Below the pieces are notes generated by a model, which made no database searches, was not told the DNA's origin, and saw only the letters and a program-made list of their open reading frames with translations. From Prevotellaceae bacterium (GTDB taxonomy: Bacteria; Bacteroidota; Bacteroidia; Bacteroidales; Bacteroidaceae), in NCBI GenBank assembly GCA_030531085.1, contig JAUNOM010000011.1:1-61307 (forward strand): a stretch of DNA of 61,307 nt, read 5' to 3'. Each line of letters starts with the position of its first letter. Position 1 is the first letter of the stretch. Made by a program: the position numbers and the translations under genes. Shown here piece after piece: positions 25,332-34,718 of this stretch.

Positions 25332-26798
25332 ATGACAAAAAAAGACTTAAAGCCTGAAAGTGTATTCCGCTTTTTTCATGAAATAAACAACATTCCACGT
25401 CCATCCAAACATGAGGAGAAGATGATAGACTATCTTGTAAAGTTTGGAAAAGACAGAGGTTTGGAGACTGTTGTGGACGGGACAGGAAATGTTCTTATCA
25501 GAAAAAACGCATCTAAAGGTTACGAGAATCGTAAGGCGATTATACTACAGAGTCACTTTGACATGGTATGTGACAAAATATCTGGACATGAAATAGACTT
25601 CTTTAAAGATTCTATCAAGACATACGTTGATGGGGAATGGATGCACGCAGAGGGAACGACACTCGGTGCAGACGATGGCATAGGATGCGCAATGGAACTG
25701 GCAGTACTGGATGACGACACATTAGAGCACGGACCTATAGAATGTCTGTTCACACGGGACGAGGAAACAGGACTGACAGGAGCGCATGGACTGGACGGCA
25801 ATATGTTAAAGGGGGCTTATTTGATAAATCTTGACTCCGAAGACGAGGGGCTTTTCTATGTGTCATGTGCAGGAGGCATGACTACTACAGCCACTTTTGA
25901 ATTCACTCCAGAACAGGCTCCAGAAGGTTTCTTCTTCATGCGTGCCTCTATAAAAGGGCTGACAGGTGGACATTCTGGAGAGGACATAAACAAGAAACGG
26001 GCTAATGCTATAAAAATTCTTGCACGCTTTCTATATAAGGAGCAAAGCAAGATGCCGCTCCGCATTGCAGCATTCAATGCGGGAAAATTGCACAACGCCA
26101 TTACCCGTGAGGGGGAGATTGTATTTGCCGTGCCTAATGTGGAGAAAGAAACTGTACGTGTGGACTGGAACATATTCTGCTGTGAGGTGGAAGAAGAGTT
26201 TAATGTTACAGAAAAGAACATACAATGGCACATGGAGAGTACGGAACCGACAATGGTTATGCCGGAAAGTTGTGGCAACAAAATCATCCAAGCTCTTCAG
26301 GCTGTGCATAATGGGGTATACTCCATCTGTCAGGATCCATCACTAAATGGAATGACAGAAACGTCATCAAACACCGCCGTGATATATACTGTATACAATA
26401 GTGATAAGGGACAATGTTGTATAACCTGCAGCCAGCGTTCAAACTTGATGAGTAACCTGACGAACATTGTAAATACTGTAAGTGCAGTATTTCAATTGGC
26501 GGGTGCCACCTCCATAACACATAATGACGGTTATCCTGCATGGATGATGAATCCTCACAGTCATCTGCGGGCAACTGCTGAAATGTGCTACAAGCGTTTG
26601 TTTAATGCCTCACCGACCATAACAAGCATACACGCAGGATTGGAATGCGGACTGTTCGCAAAAAAATATCCGCTTCTTGATATGCTTTCCATTGGGCCTA
26701 CAATGCGTGACGTACATTCACCGGACGAAAGACTGCATATCCCGTCCGTGGAGAAAGTATGGAGGCTGCTGATTGAGATTATAAAAGAGTGTGATTAA
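25332..26798 (+). CDS. pepD: Aminoacyl-histidine dipeptidase (M20)
   Basis: 488 aa, the usual length of PepD. Metal and catalytic motifs of the M20 family are in order: ILQSHFDMVCDK (about residues 76-87), LGADDGIGCAMEL (about 115-127), FTRDEETGLTGAHGLD (about 143-158) and a late HAGLECG with the final metal-binding His. It cleaves Xaa-His dipeptides such as carnosine in the cytoplasm. It is followed at 36 bp by pyrK and may be cotranscribed with the pyrimidine genes. Confidence 0.94.
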   Translation: MTKKDLKPESVFRFFHEINNIPRPSKHEEKMIDYLVKFGKDRGLETVVDGTGNVLIRKNASKGYENRKAIILQSHFDMVCDKISGHEIDFFKDSIKTYVDGEWMHAEGTTLGADDGIGCAMELAVLDDDTLEHGPIECLFTRDEETGLTGAHGLDGNMLKGAYLINLDSEDEGLFYVSCAGGMTTTATFEFTPEQAPEGFFFMRASIKGLTGGHSGEDINKKRANAIKILARFLYKEQSKMPLRIAAFNAGKLHNAITREGEIVFAVPNVEKETVRVDWNIFCCEVEEEFNVTEKNIQWHMESTEPTMVMPESCGNKIIQALQAVHNGVYSICQDPSLNGMTETSSNTAVIYTVYNSDKGQCCITCSQRSNLMSNLTNIVNTVSAVFQLAGATSITHNDGYPAWMMNPHSHLRATAEMCYKRLFNASPTITSIHAGLECGLFAKKYPLLDMLSIGPTMRDVHSPDERLHIPSVEKVWRLLIEIIKECD

Positions 26799-26834
26799 TA
26801 TAAACAGGAACACAAGACATAAATATCTGTTATA

Positions 26835-27608
26835 ATGAAAAAATGTATTGACATGACGGTTACTGCCGTCAAGCATATTAATGAAAAGTATGTGCTGTTG
26901 AAGCTGACACATAATGAGCCATTACCTCACATGATACCTGGGCAATTCGTTGAAGTCAGGGTTGACGGTTCTTCTACAACCTTTCTGCGTCGTCCTATAT
27001 CCATTAATAATGTGGATGTCATAAAAAATGAGCTACACTTGCTTATCGCTGCAATCGGTGACGGTACACGAAGACTGGCACAACTGCATTCTGGAGATAA
27101 TCTAAATGTCATGCTTCCATTAGGAAACGGATTCACCTTACCTGCAACTCCAGAGAAGCGTCATATTCTCATTGGTGGCGGTGTGGGAGTGGCACCATTG
27201 TTATACCTTGGAAAGGCTATTAAGGATATGGGTGGAGAGGCTACTTTCCTGCTTGGTGCACGTACAAAGACTGACCTGTTGATGATTGAGGAGTTTAAAA
27301 AGATTGGACGGGTATTTATCACTACAGAAGACGGATCTGAAGGAGAGAAAGGATTTGTTACAAACCACAGCATATTAACAAGAGAAGACTTTGACATGGT
27401 TTCCACTTGTGGCCCCAAACCGATGATGATAGCAGTGGCACGGTATGCGGAAAAGGCTGGAATAGAATGTGAGGTGAGTCTGGAGAACAAGATGGCGTGT
27501 GGACTTGGAGCCTGCCTGTGCTGCGTGGAGAAGACAAATGATAAAGGAAATATATGTATATGTACAGAAGGCCCTGTTATAAACGCAAAAAGACTGCAAT
27601 GGGCATAG
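26835..27608 (+). CDS. pyrK: Dihydroorotate dehydrogenase electron-transfer subunit
   Basis: 257 aa iron-sulfur flavoprotein. The FAD domain has FLRRPISINNVD (about residues 49-60), the NAD(H) domain has LIGGGVGVAPLLYLGK, and the C-terminal [2Fe-2S] site reads MACGLGACLCCVEK, with a fourth cysteine in ICICTEGPV. It passes electrons from the PyrD catalytic subunit to NAD. Directly upstream of pyrD (27-bp gap), which makes this the class 1B heterotetrameric enzyme. Confidence 0.95.
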   Translation: MKKCIDMTVTAVKHINEKYVLLKLTHNEPLPHMIPGQFVEVRVDGSSTTFLRRPISINNVDVIKNELHLLIAAIGDGTRRLAQLHSGDNLNVMLPLGNGFTLPATPEKRHILIGGGVGVAPLLYLGKAIKDMGGEATFLLGARTKTDLLMIEEFKKIGRVFITTEDGSEGEKGFVTNHSILTREDFDMVSTCGPKPMMIAVARYAEKAGIECEVSLENKMACGLGACLCCVEKTNDKGNICICTEGPVINAKRLQWA

Positions 27609-27635
27609 ATGTAAGTTTAACACTTTAATAAAGAA

Positions 27636-28541
27636 ATGGCAAATCTAAATGTAAATATAGGCGGATTGGAGTTAAAGAATCCCGTTATGACCGCATCCGG
27701 TACTTTTGGCTATGGTGTTGAGTTCCAAGATTTCGTACCACTGAACGAAATTGGTGGCATCATTGTAAAGGGAACGACTTTGAAACACCGTGAGGGTAAC
27801 GATTACCCGAGAATGGCGGAAACAGCCAGCGGTATGCTTAATTGTGTAGGATTACAGAACAAGGGAGTAGAGTATTTCATAAATTCCATATATCCAACCA
27901 TAAAGGATATAGACACAAACATGATTGTCAATGTCAGTGGCTCATGTATTGAGGATTATGGAGAATGTGCGGCGCGTATCAATGAACTGGAACGCATTCC
28001 GGCTATAGAACTAAACATCTCCTGTCCTAATGTAAAACATGGTGGTATGGCTTTTGGCACAACTACAGAAGGAGCGGCCAGTGTAGTAAAAGAGGTGAGA
28101 AAACGATATAATAAAACTCTAATCGTTAAGTTGTCACCAAATGTTACAGACATAGCAGAAATAGCAAAAGCTGTTGAAGCAGAAGGTGCAGACAGTGTAT
28201 CTCTTATTAATACACTTATGGGGATGGCCATAGATATAGAACATCGTAAATCTCTATTATCTATCGGTACTGGCGGTTTATCAGGCCCTGCCGTTAAACC
28301 TGTAGCAGTACGTATGGTGCACCAAGTGGCTAAGGCTATTAAAGTTCCTGTAATTGGTTTGGGCGGCATATCAACAGCTGAGGATGCTATTGAGTTTTTC
28401 ATGGCGGGTGCTACAGCCATACAAATAGGTACAGCAAACTTCTTGGATCCATCAACTACAATAAAGGTACGTGATGGAATAAATCTATGGTTGGACAAAC
28501 ATGGCTGTTCAAGTGTAAAGGAAATTATAGGAATTGTATAA
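27636..28541 (+). CDS. pyrD: Dihydroorotate dehydrogenase, catalytic subunit (class 1B)
   Basis: 301 aa TIM-barrel flavoprotein. [13 protein letters not shown] near the N terminus, the active-site cysteine in [12 protein letters not shown] (about C131), which marks class 1B enzymes, and the FMN phosphate-binding [14 protein letters not shown] near the C terminus are present. It oxidises dihydroorotate to orotate in pyrimidine synthesis, using PyrK to reach NAD. It ends at a strong bidirectional terminator. Confidence 0.96.
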   Translation: MANLNVNIGGLELKNPVMTASGTFGYGVEFQDFVPLNEIGGIIVKGTTLKHREGNDYPRMAETASGMLNCVGLQNKGVEYFINSIYPTIKDIDTNMIVNVSGSCIEDYGECAARINELERIPAIELNISCPNVKHGGMAFGTTTEGAASVVKEVRKRYNKTLIVKLSPNVTDIAEIAKAVEAEGADSVSLINTLMGMAIDIEHRKSLLSIGTGGLSGPAVKPVAVRMVHQVAKAIKVPVIGLGGISTAEDAIEFFMAGATAIQIGTANFLDPSTTIKVRDGINLWLDKHGCSSVKEIIGIV

Positions 28542-28553
28542 ATTAAACCAATA

Positions 28554-28603
28554 AAAATGTAATAGGCTGTCAATATCATGATATTGACGGCCTATTACAT
28601 TTT
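28554..28603. terminator. Bidirectional terminator between pyrD and rpiB
   Basis: Near-perfect 50-bp inverted repeat: AAAATGTAATAGGC and GTCAATATCA on the left match the right arm with a single interior mismatch. A-run and T-run at the two ends let it work for both convergent genes. Confidence 0.85.
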
Positions 28604-28619
28604 ATGTTATAAAAGAAAA

Positions 28620-29051
28620 TTACATCTTATCTATACGTAATTGATGGCGACCTGCCTCAAAAGGAGTTTTAAAGAATTCATCAAGCATAACAGCAGCTTC
28701 GCGATTTGTTATAAAACGCCCTGGTAACACAATACAATTAGCATTATTGTGCTGACGAATCAAATGTGCTACCTCTACATTCCATACAAGACCGGCACGC
28801 ACACCATGATGCTTATTGAGTGTCATCGCCATACCCTCACCAGAACCACAGATGCCTATACCACATGAAACAACACCAGACTCTATATCTTCTGCAAGTG
28901 GATGGGCAAAATCTGGATAGTCACATGAACGGTCGCTATATGTACCATAGTCCTTATATTCTATTCCTTTTTCCTCCAGATACTGGAGTACATACTGTTT
29001 TAATGGAAAACCAGCATGATCGCTGGCGACACCAATAATCTTGTTAGCCAT
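28620..29051 (-). CDS. rpiB: Ribose-5-phosphate isomerase B
   Basis: 143 aa, the RpiB/LacAB fold. ASDHAGFPLK at the N terminus, the catalytic Cys region GIGICGSGEGMAMTLNKHHGVRAGL (about residues 65-89) and VLPGRFI are diagnostic. It interconverts ribose-5-P and ribulose-5-P. As the last gene downstream of transketolase and the arabinose genes it completes the non-oxidative pentose phosphate link for arabinose carbon. Confidence 0.95.
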   Translation of the reverse strand: MANKIIGVASDHAGFPLKQYVLQYLEEKGIEYKDYGTYSDRSCDYPDFAHPLAEDIESGVVSCGIGICGSGEGMAMTLNKHHGVRAGLVWNVEVAHLIRQHNNANCIVLPGRFITNREAAVMLDEFFKTPFEAGRHQLRIDKM

Positions 29052-29145
29052 AGTTTTTTGATTTTCAAAGTAAATAATAAAATATAAAACTGCTTATGAC
29101 TATCTATTGTAGACTGTCGTTAGCGTGTTTAGGATTGAGAATATA

Positions 29146-29214
29146 GGGATAGTTAAAAACTTACCAATCAATGGAGTCATATACTCTTTATTACAGTAAA
29201 TCATTAACTATCCC
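29146..29214 (-). other. Inverted repeat in tkt-rpiB spacer
   Basis: GGGATAGTTAA pairs perfectly with TTAACTATCCC across a 47-nt loop in the 171-bp spacer. No T-run follows, so a terminator is unlikely; it may be an RNA processing or stability structure before rpiB. Confidence 0.45.
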
Positions 29215-29222
29215 ATATATAA

Positions 29223-31247
29223 TTACAGCATTTCCTTTACTTGATTGTAAACATTCTCAGAGGTGTAACCGAGTTTTTCATCAAGAACTTTATATGGAGC
29301 GGAGAAACCAAAGCTCTCAAGTCCCCAAATCTTTGATTCTATAGCTGCACCGATAAGGAATCCCTGAAGATTTACAGGCAGACCAGCTGTCATACCAAAG
29401 ATTTTAGAACCAGCAGGAATTACACACTGCTGATATTCCTTTGATTGCTGACGGAAGAGACCCTCTGAAGGAACACTGACAATACGTACCTTCACACCAT
29501 CCTTACGAAGAAGTTCTGCACCACCAACAAGTGTTGAAACCTCGGAACCAGAAGCAACGAGAATAACATCAGGATTCTCATCGCTGCCAGCAACTACATA
29601 AGCGCCCTTTGCTGCTTCTGAATAATCATTGCCATCAGGAAGGTTGTTGATGTTCTGACGAGAAAGTATAAGAGCTGTAGGTGTTGTTGTATTATTCATA
29701 GCAAGGGCCCATGCCTCTGTTGTCTCCTTTGCATCAGCAGGACGTAACACAAGAACGGAAGGCTTTCCTGAATGATTCTTCAACTTCTCCATAAGACGTA
29801 TCTGTGCCTCTTGCTCCACAGGTTCATGGGTTGGTCCATCCTCACCTACACGGAACGCATCATGAGTCCAGATGAACTTCACAGGGAGTTCCATAAGTGC
29901 AGCCATACGTACAGCAGGCTTCATGTAGTCTGAGAATACGAAGAATGTACCACAAGCAGGAATTACACCTCCATGCAATGCCATACCAATGCAGCAACAA
30001 GCCATGGTAAGCTCTGCTACACCTGCCTGGAAGAAAGCACCGCTGAAGTCATCCTTTGTCAAAGCATGTGTCTTTTTCAAGAAACCATCAGTCTTATCTG
30101 AATTAGACAGATCGGCGGAAGCGCATATCATATTTGGCACCTGCTCTGCAAGAGCGCTAAGACAAGTAGCGGAAGCGGAACGTGTGGCATCATTGTCCTT
30201 CTGTAAAACCTTAGTCCAGTCTATCTCTGGCGCCTTACCACTGAACCAATCAGCCTGCTGAGCTGCTTTCTCTGGATTAGCATCAGCCCATGCCTTCTCT
30301 TCTGCATACCTCTCTGCGCATATAGCCTCCAGTTCCTTTGCACGATTTGCATAAAGTTCCTTAACATCATCAAAAATCTTGAAAGGATTCTCTGGATCTC
30401 CACCAAGATTCTTCACTGTGTTTATAAAAGCATCGCCACCAAGTGGTGCACCATGTGTCTTGCAATTTGCCTCGTATGAAGAACCGTCAGCTTTTATTGC
30501 ACCCTTACCCATTACACATTTGCCAATAATAAGGGTTGGCTGTCCTTTTACAGCCTTCGCCTCCTCTATGGCTTTACGGATCTGTGCTGCATCATTACCA
30601 TTAATCTCTATTACATACCAACCTAACGCACGATACTTGGCCGCTGTATCTTCATTTAAAACTTCCTTAGTTTCGGTGGAAAGTTGGATGTCATTAGAGT
30701 CATAGAACATTATAAGATTATCAAGTCCTAAAACAGAAGCAACACGTGCACCGCCTTGTGATATTTCTTCCTCGATACCACCATCAGAGATGTAAGCATA
30801 AATAGTCTCTTTCTCAAATGTTGGGTTACCTGTATGAGCAGCGAGAAACTTGGCAGCAATAGCCGCACCGATAGCAAAAACGTGACCTTGCCCCAGAGGA
30901 CCAGACGTATTCTCTACACCACGTGCTATCTCAAATTCTGGATGTCCCGTTGTAGGTGAGCCCCACTGACGCAGTTGTGCCAGTTCATCAAGAGTGTATT
31001 TACCTGCAAGACAGAGTTGAGAATATAGCATAGGGGCCATATGTCCAGGATCAAGGAAGAAACGGTCACGTCCCACCCACTCTGGATTCTTTGGATCATA
31101 TTGAAGATACTCAGAATAAAGTACATTGATGAAATCGGCACCACCCATAGCACCACCAGGATGTCCAGACTTCGCCTTCTCTACTGCTGCTGCTGCAAGA
31201 ATACGTATATTGTCCGCAGCATGATTCAAAACTTTAATGTCATTCAT
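29223..31247 (-). CDS. tkt: Transketolase
   Basis: 674 aa, full length. The N-terminal thiamine diphosphate domain has KSGHPGGAMGGADF (about residues 26-39), GPLGQGHVFAIGAA and a metal-binding region YISDGGIEEE (the usual GDG is SDG). The central pyrimidine-binding domain has THDAFRVGEDGPTHEPVEQ and the C-terminal domain ends the protein. It transfers two-carbon units between pentose and hexose phosphates and consumes the xylulose-5-P made by the upstream arabinose enzymes. It lies 87 bp after araB. Confidence 0.96.
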   Translation of the reverse strand: MNDIKVLNHAADNIRILAAAAVEKAKSGHPGGAMGGADFINVLYSEYLQYDPKNPEWVGRDRFFLDPGHMAPMLYSQLCLAGKYTLDELAQLRQWGSPTTGHPEFEIARGVENTSGPLGQGHVFAIGAAIAAKFLAAHTGNPTFEKETIYAYISDGGIEEEISQGGARVASVLGLDNLIMFYDSNDIQLSTETKEVLNEDTAAKYRALGWYVIEINGNDAAQIRKAIEEAKAVKGQPTLIIGKCVMGKGAIKADGSSYEANCKTHGAPLGGDAFINTVKNLGGDPENPFKIFDDVKELYANRAKELEAICAERYAEEKAWADANPEKAAQQADWFSGKAPEIDWTKVLQKDNDATRSASATCLSALAEQVPNMICASADLSNSDKTDGFLKKTHALTKDDFSGAFFQAGVAELTMACCCIGMALHGGVIPACGTFFVFSDYMKPAVRMAALMELPVKFIWTHDAFRVGEDGPTHEPVEQEAQIRLMEKLKNHSGKPSVLVLRPADAKETTEAWALAMNNTTTPTALILSRQNINNLPDGNDYSEAAKGAYVVAGSDENPDVILVASGSEVSTLVGGAELLRKDGVKVRIVSVPSEGLFRQQSKEYQQCVIPAGSKIFGMTAGLPVNLQGFLIGAAIESKIWGLESFGFSAPYKVLDEKLGYTSENVYNQVKEML

Positions 31248-31334
31248 AATTTTTTAATATTTATAAGGGTTATATATTTGTTATGATTGGTAAAATTCTT
31301 TTTTGTTATTATGTACTATAAGACTAATTAAATA

Positions 31335-33014
31335 TTAATGAAAAAGTTCTTTTTCTGTAAATTCGCCTATCTTTACGTATCGCTTGTATAACTTGTCGTA
31401 AATATCTACATTTGCAGCTATGGGATGATACTCTTTGGCAAACCCGTTATTCATCACCTGCATCGCATCTTCCACTTTAGAATAGCATCCTGCTGCTGTT
31501 GCCGCAAAAATAGCAGCGCCAAGAGCACAAGCATGATCTGTATTTGAGATCTTGATAGGCTTATTAATAACATCACACATGGTTTGCATAACAAACGGTG
31601 TCATTAATAAGAAACTACCGATACTTATGACTTCGTCTATCCTTATTCCCTCTGACTCAAATCTGTCTACAATAGCTTTTGTACCATAAGCCGTTGCCTC
31701 TACAATAGCACGAAAAATCTGAGGAGCATTTGTATCTAATGTAAAACCACACATGGTACCTTTTAAAGAAGGATTGGCATCAGGACTACGTCTGCCATTT
31801 ATCCAATCTGTGGCCATTATGGTACTTTCTGAAGCAGGAATCTTTTCTGCCTCTTTTGTAAGATTAACGATTATATTGCTACAAGCATCATCTATTATTT
31901 TTGTTATTTCATGTTGTGTAAGTTTGTCACATAAAACTTTGGGTAATATATGAGTTAAAGGAAACTCTAATACACGACGAAACATAGCATAAACATCTCC
32001 AAAACAAGATTGTCCTGCTTCCAGTCCTAACATTCCAGGAATAACACTGCCGTCAACTTGTCCACAAATTCCATTAACACATTTATCTCCTATTTGCTCG
32101 TACGGTGCAACCATGACATCACAAGTAGAATTTATAATGACTCTAACAAGCGTGTTGGGTTTTACACCTGCACCAACAGCTCCCATATGGCAATCATACG
32201 CACCTCCTGCAACAACGACATCAGTTGAAAGTCCAAGTCTTTCTGCCCATTCTATACATAATGTTCCTACTGGCTTTTCTGCTGTTTCTGCTTTCGTTGT
32301 TAATAATCTACTGCGCAATGTTGCAAGTCGTGGATCCAAGACAACAAAGAAGTCCTCCGAGGGCAATCCTCCCCACTCCTTATTCCACATAGCTTTATGA
32401 CCATAGGCACAACGACTGTGTACTACATTCTTAGCATCATTAACACCAGTAAGAACAGCCGGTAACCATTCACAACACTCCACTATTGAGTAAGCCTTTG
32501 TTGCAACAGAGTCGTCTTCACGTAATACATGCATTGCCTTAGCCCAAAACCACTCTGCATTATATTTTCCACCAACATACTTAGAATAATCCACAGACCA
32601 TTTCTTACAAAGAATATTAATCTCTTCTGCTTCCATTATAGCTGTATGATCTTTCCATAGCATGAACATTGCGTTAGGATTATCAGAAAACTCAGGGAGC
32701 ATGGCAAGAGGCGTTCCGGTTTCATCGGTAAAAGCTGGTGTAGAACCAGTTGTTCCAAAAGCTATCCCTACCACCTCTTCTGAAACACCTGATGCACATT
32801 GTGATAAAACTTCTTTTACACTTTCTTCAAGAGCATCAAGGTAGTCTTTAGGATGTTGGCGCCACTGGTTTATTTTAGGATTACAGTATAGTCCTTTCTT
32901 CCAGCGTGAAAAATATTTCACACTGGTAGCTACACATTCTCCCGTATCAGCGTTTACAACAAGCGTTGATACACAATCTGTACCGTAATCAAGTCCGATA
33001 ACGTATCTTGCCAT
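31335..33014 (-). CDS. araB: L-ribulokinase
   Basis: 559 aa FGGY-family kinase of AraB length. It starts MARYVIGLDYGTDCVSTLVV, where the phosphate-loop reads GTD as in ribulokinases. The GTTGSTPAF segment, the catalytic aspartate in VAGGAYDCHMGAVG and the C-terminal IGSFLLMTPFVMQTMCDV follow. It phosphorylates L-ribulose from AraA to L-ribulose-5-P for AraD. A second FGGY kinase gene lies directly upstream, separated by a spacer with a 12-bp hairpin. Confidence 0.9.
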   Translation of the reverse strand: MARYVIGLDYGTDCVSTLVVNADTGECVATSVKYFSRWKKGLYCNPKINQWRQHPKDYLDALEESVKEVLSQCASGVSEEVVGIAFGTTGSTPAFTDETGTPLAMLPEFSDNPNAMFMLWKDHTAIMEAEEINILCKKWSVDYSKYVGGKYNAEWFWAKAMHVLREDDSVATKAYSIVECCEWLPAVLTGVNDAKNVVHSRCAYGHKAMWNKEWGGLPSEDFFVVLDPRLATLRSRLLTTKAETAEKPVGTLCIEWAERLGLSTDVVVAGGAYDCHMGAVGAGVKPNTLVRVIINSTCDVMVAPYEQIGDKCVNGICGQVDGSVIPGMLGLEAGQSCFGDVYAMFRRVLEFPLTHILPKVLCDKLTQHEITKIIDDACSNIIVNLTKEAEKIPASESTIMATDWINGRRSPDANPSLKGTMCGFTLDTNAPQIFRAIVEATAYGTKAIVDRFESEGIRIDEVISIGSFLLMTPFVMQTMCDVINKPIKISNTDHACALGAAIFAATAAGCYSKVEDAMQVMNNGFAKEYHPIAANVDIYDKLYKRYVKIGEFTEKELFH

Positions 33015-33034
33015 CTTCTTAATATTCTTTATTA

Positions 33035-33063
33035 TTGTACAGCATTAACAAAATGCTGTACAA
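33035..33063 (-). other. Perfect 12-bp hairpin between the two FGGY kinase genes
   Basis: TTGTACAGCATT and AATGCTGTACAA flank a 5-nt loop in the 69-bp spacer. No T-run follows on the minus strand, so it is more likely an RNA stability, processing or protein-binding element than a terminator. Confidence 0.7.
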
Positions 33064-33083
33064 CAAAATGTTTCAAATATAAA

Positions 33084-34676
33084 CTATCTTTTATAATCAA
33101 CAGCAGATTTCTCTATTGCTAATCCAGCCTTATAGGTTTCAATATATCGATTGAACCCTTCCACATCTTCCTTGTCAGGAGCTATTTCCACACCAGTATT
33201 ACCTTCAAAGACAACTTCTTCAAGATAGTCAGCAAGGTTTCTGCCATATTTATTATTTACCACATATCCTGCAAGAATAGCAATTCCCCATGCACCTCCT
33301 TCACCTGCTGTTTCCATTACAGATATAGGAGAGTTAAGTGCAGCGGCAAGTACTCTTTGGCCCACTCCTTTAGTTTTAAATAGTCCGCCGTGTCCAGTTA
33401 TGCGGTCCACTTTGACCTTCTCTTCTTTAAACAAAATATCATTGCCTAATTTAAGAACCGCTACAGTCGCATACAGGTTTGAACGTATGAAGTTAGCAAG
33501 ATTAAACTTATCATTTGCAGAACGTACAATGAGAGGACGTCCTTCCTGCAATCCTGTAACAGGTTCTCCAGATATATAATTGTATGCTAAGATACCACCA
33601 CAGTCTGCATCACCTGTTAGAGCATTATTATACAACTTTGCATAAATCTCATTCATATCAACAGGAACACCTAAAAGTTCCTGATATTCCTTGAAGAGTT
33701 TAACCCATGCATTAATATCAGATGTACAGTTGTTGCAATGCACCATTGCCACGAGAGAACCGTCAGGAGTTGTTACCATGTCTATCATTTCTGAAGGCTT
33801 GGAAAGTTCCTTTTCCAGAACAATCATAGAGAAAGACGAAGTACCTGCAGAAACATTACCTGTACGTTGTTTTACTGCATTTGTTGCAACCATTCCTGTA
33901 CCAGCATCACCCTCTGGTGGACACAATGGTATACCACCTTTTAAACGACCCGATACATCAAGACGTTTTGCGCCCTCGTCTGTCAAGAAGCCTGCATTCT
34001 CACCTGCTACAAGAACCTTCGGTAAAATATCCAGAAGTTTCCAAGGATATCCCTTAGGAGCAATTAGCTCATCAAACTTCTGAACCATCATAGCATTATA
34101 ATTTTTTGTGTCTGGATCAATAGGCAACATTCCAGAAGCATCCCCCACTCCAAGAACTTTTTCTCCAGTTAACTGCCAATGAATGAAGCCAGCAAGAGTT
34201 GTAAGGAACTTGATATTCTTTACATGATCATTATCCTCTATTATACACTGGTAAAGATGCGAAATACTCCACCTAAGGGGTATATTATATACAAACAATT
34301 CAGAAAGTGCAGCTGCTGCAGAACCAGTATTAGTATTTCTCCATGTACGGAAAGGAACAAGGATTTTGTCATTCTCATCAAAAGCCATATAGCCATGCAT
34401 CATTGCAGAAATACCTATGGCAGCAAGCGACTCTATGGTACAGTCATACTGCGCTTTCACATCTTTCAGCATATCTGCATAGCAATCCTGTAAACCAAAC
34501 CATATTTCCTCAACACTATAAGTCCATAGTCCATCTATTAGAGAATTCTCCCATTCATGACTGCCTTGTGCTATAGGGTTATTCTGTTGGTCTATAAGAA
34601 CAGCCTTTATACGGGTAGAGCCAAACTCGATACCGAGAATGGCTTTACCTGCTTGTATTGTTTCTTTTGCGTTCAT
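33084..34676 (-). CDS. FGGY-family carbohydrate kinase (xylulokinase-like)
   Basis: 530 aa. FGGY N-terminal domain with LGIEFGSTRIKAVLID (about residues 13-28) and the ISAMMHGYMAFD segment; the C-terminal domain has the nucleotide-binding ITGHGGLFKTKGVGQRVLAAAL. The segment GDAGTGMVATNAV probably holds the catalytic Asp. It is distinct from the adjacent AraB, so the operon encodes two sugar kinases. In an arabinose operon it could phosphorylate xylulose, or ribulose of the other configuration, but the sequence does not decide. It starts 42 bp after araA. Confidence 0.85.
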   Translation of the reverse strand: MNAKETIQAGKAILGIEFGSTRIKAVLIDQQNNPIAQGSHEWENSLIDGLWTYSVEEIWFGLQDCYADMLKDVKAQYDCTIESLAAIGISAMMHGYMAFDENDKILVPFRTWRNTNTGSAAAALSELFVYNIPLRWSISHLYQCIIEDNDHVKNIKFLTTLAGFIHWQLTGEKVLGVGDASGMLPIDPDTKNYNAMMVQKFDELIAPKGYPWKLLDILPKVLVAGENAGFLTDEGAKRLDVSGRLKGGIPLCPPEGDAGTGMVATNAVKQRTGNVSAGTSSFSMIVLEKELSKPSEMIDMVTTPDGSLVAMVHCNNCTSDINAWVKLFKEYQELLGVPVDMNEIYAKLYNNALTGDADCGGILAYNYISGEPVTGLQEGRPLIVRSANDKFNLANFIRSNLYATVAVLKLGNDILFKEEKVKVDRITGHGGLFKTKGVGQRVLAAALNSPISVMETAGEGGAWGIAILAGYVVNNKYGRNLADYLEEVVFEGNTGVEIAPDKEDVEGFNRYIETYKAGLAIEKSAVDYKR

Positions 34677-34718
34677 CTTGTATATTTTATAAAGCGCATT
34701 TATAAATATGGAAGGATT

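Noticed and set aside
33035-33063. Intrinsic terminator between the two FGGY kinase genes
   Set aside because: The 12-bp stem is perfect, but it is followed by TAATAAAG on the minus strand rather than a T-run.
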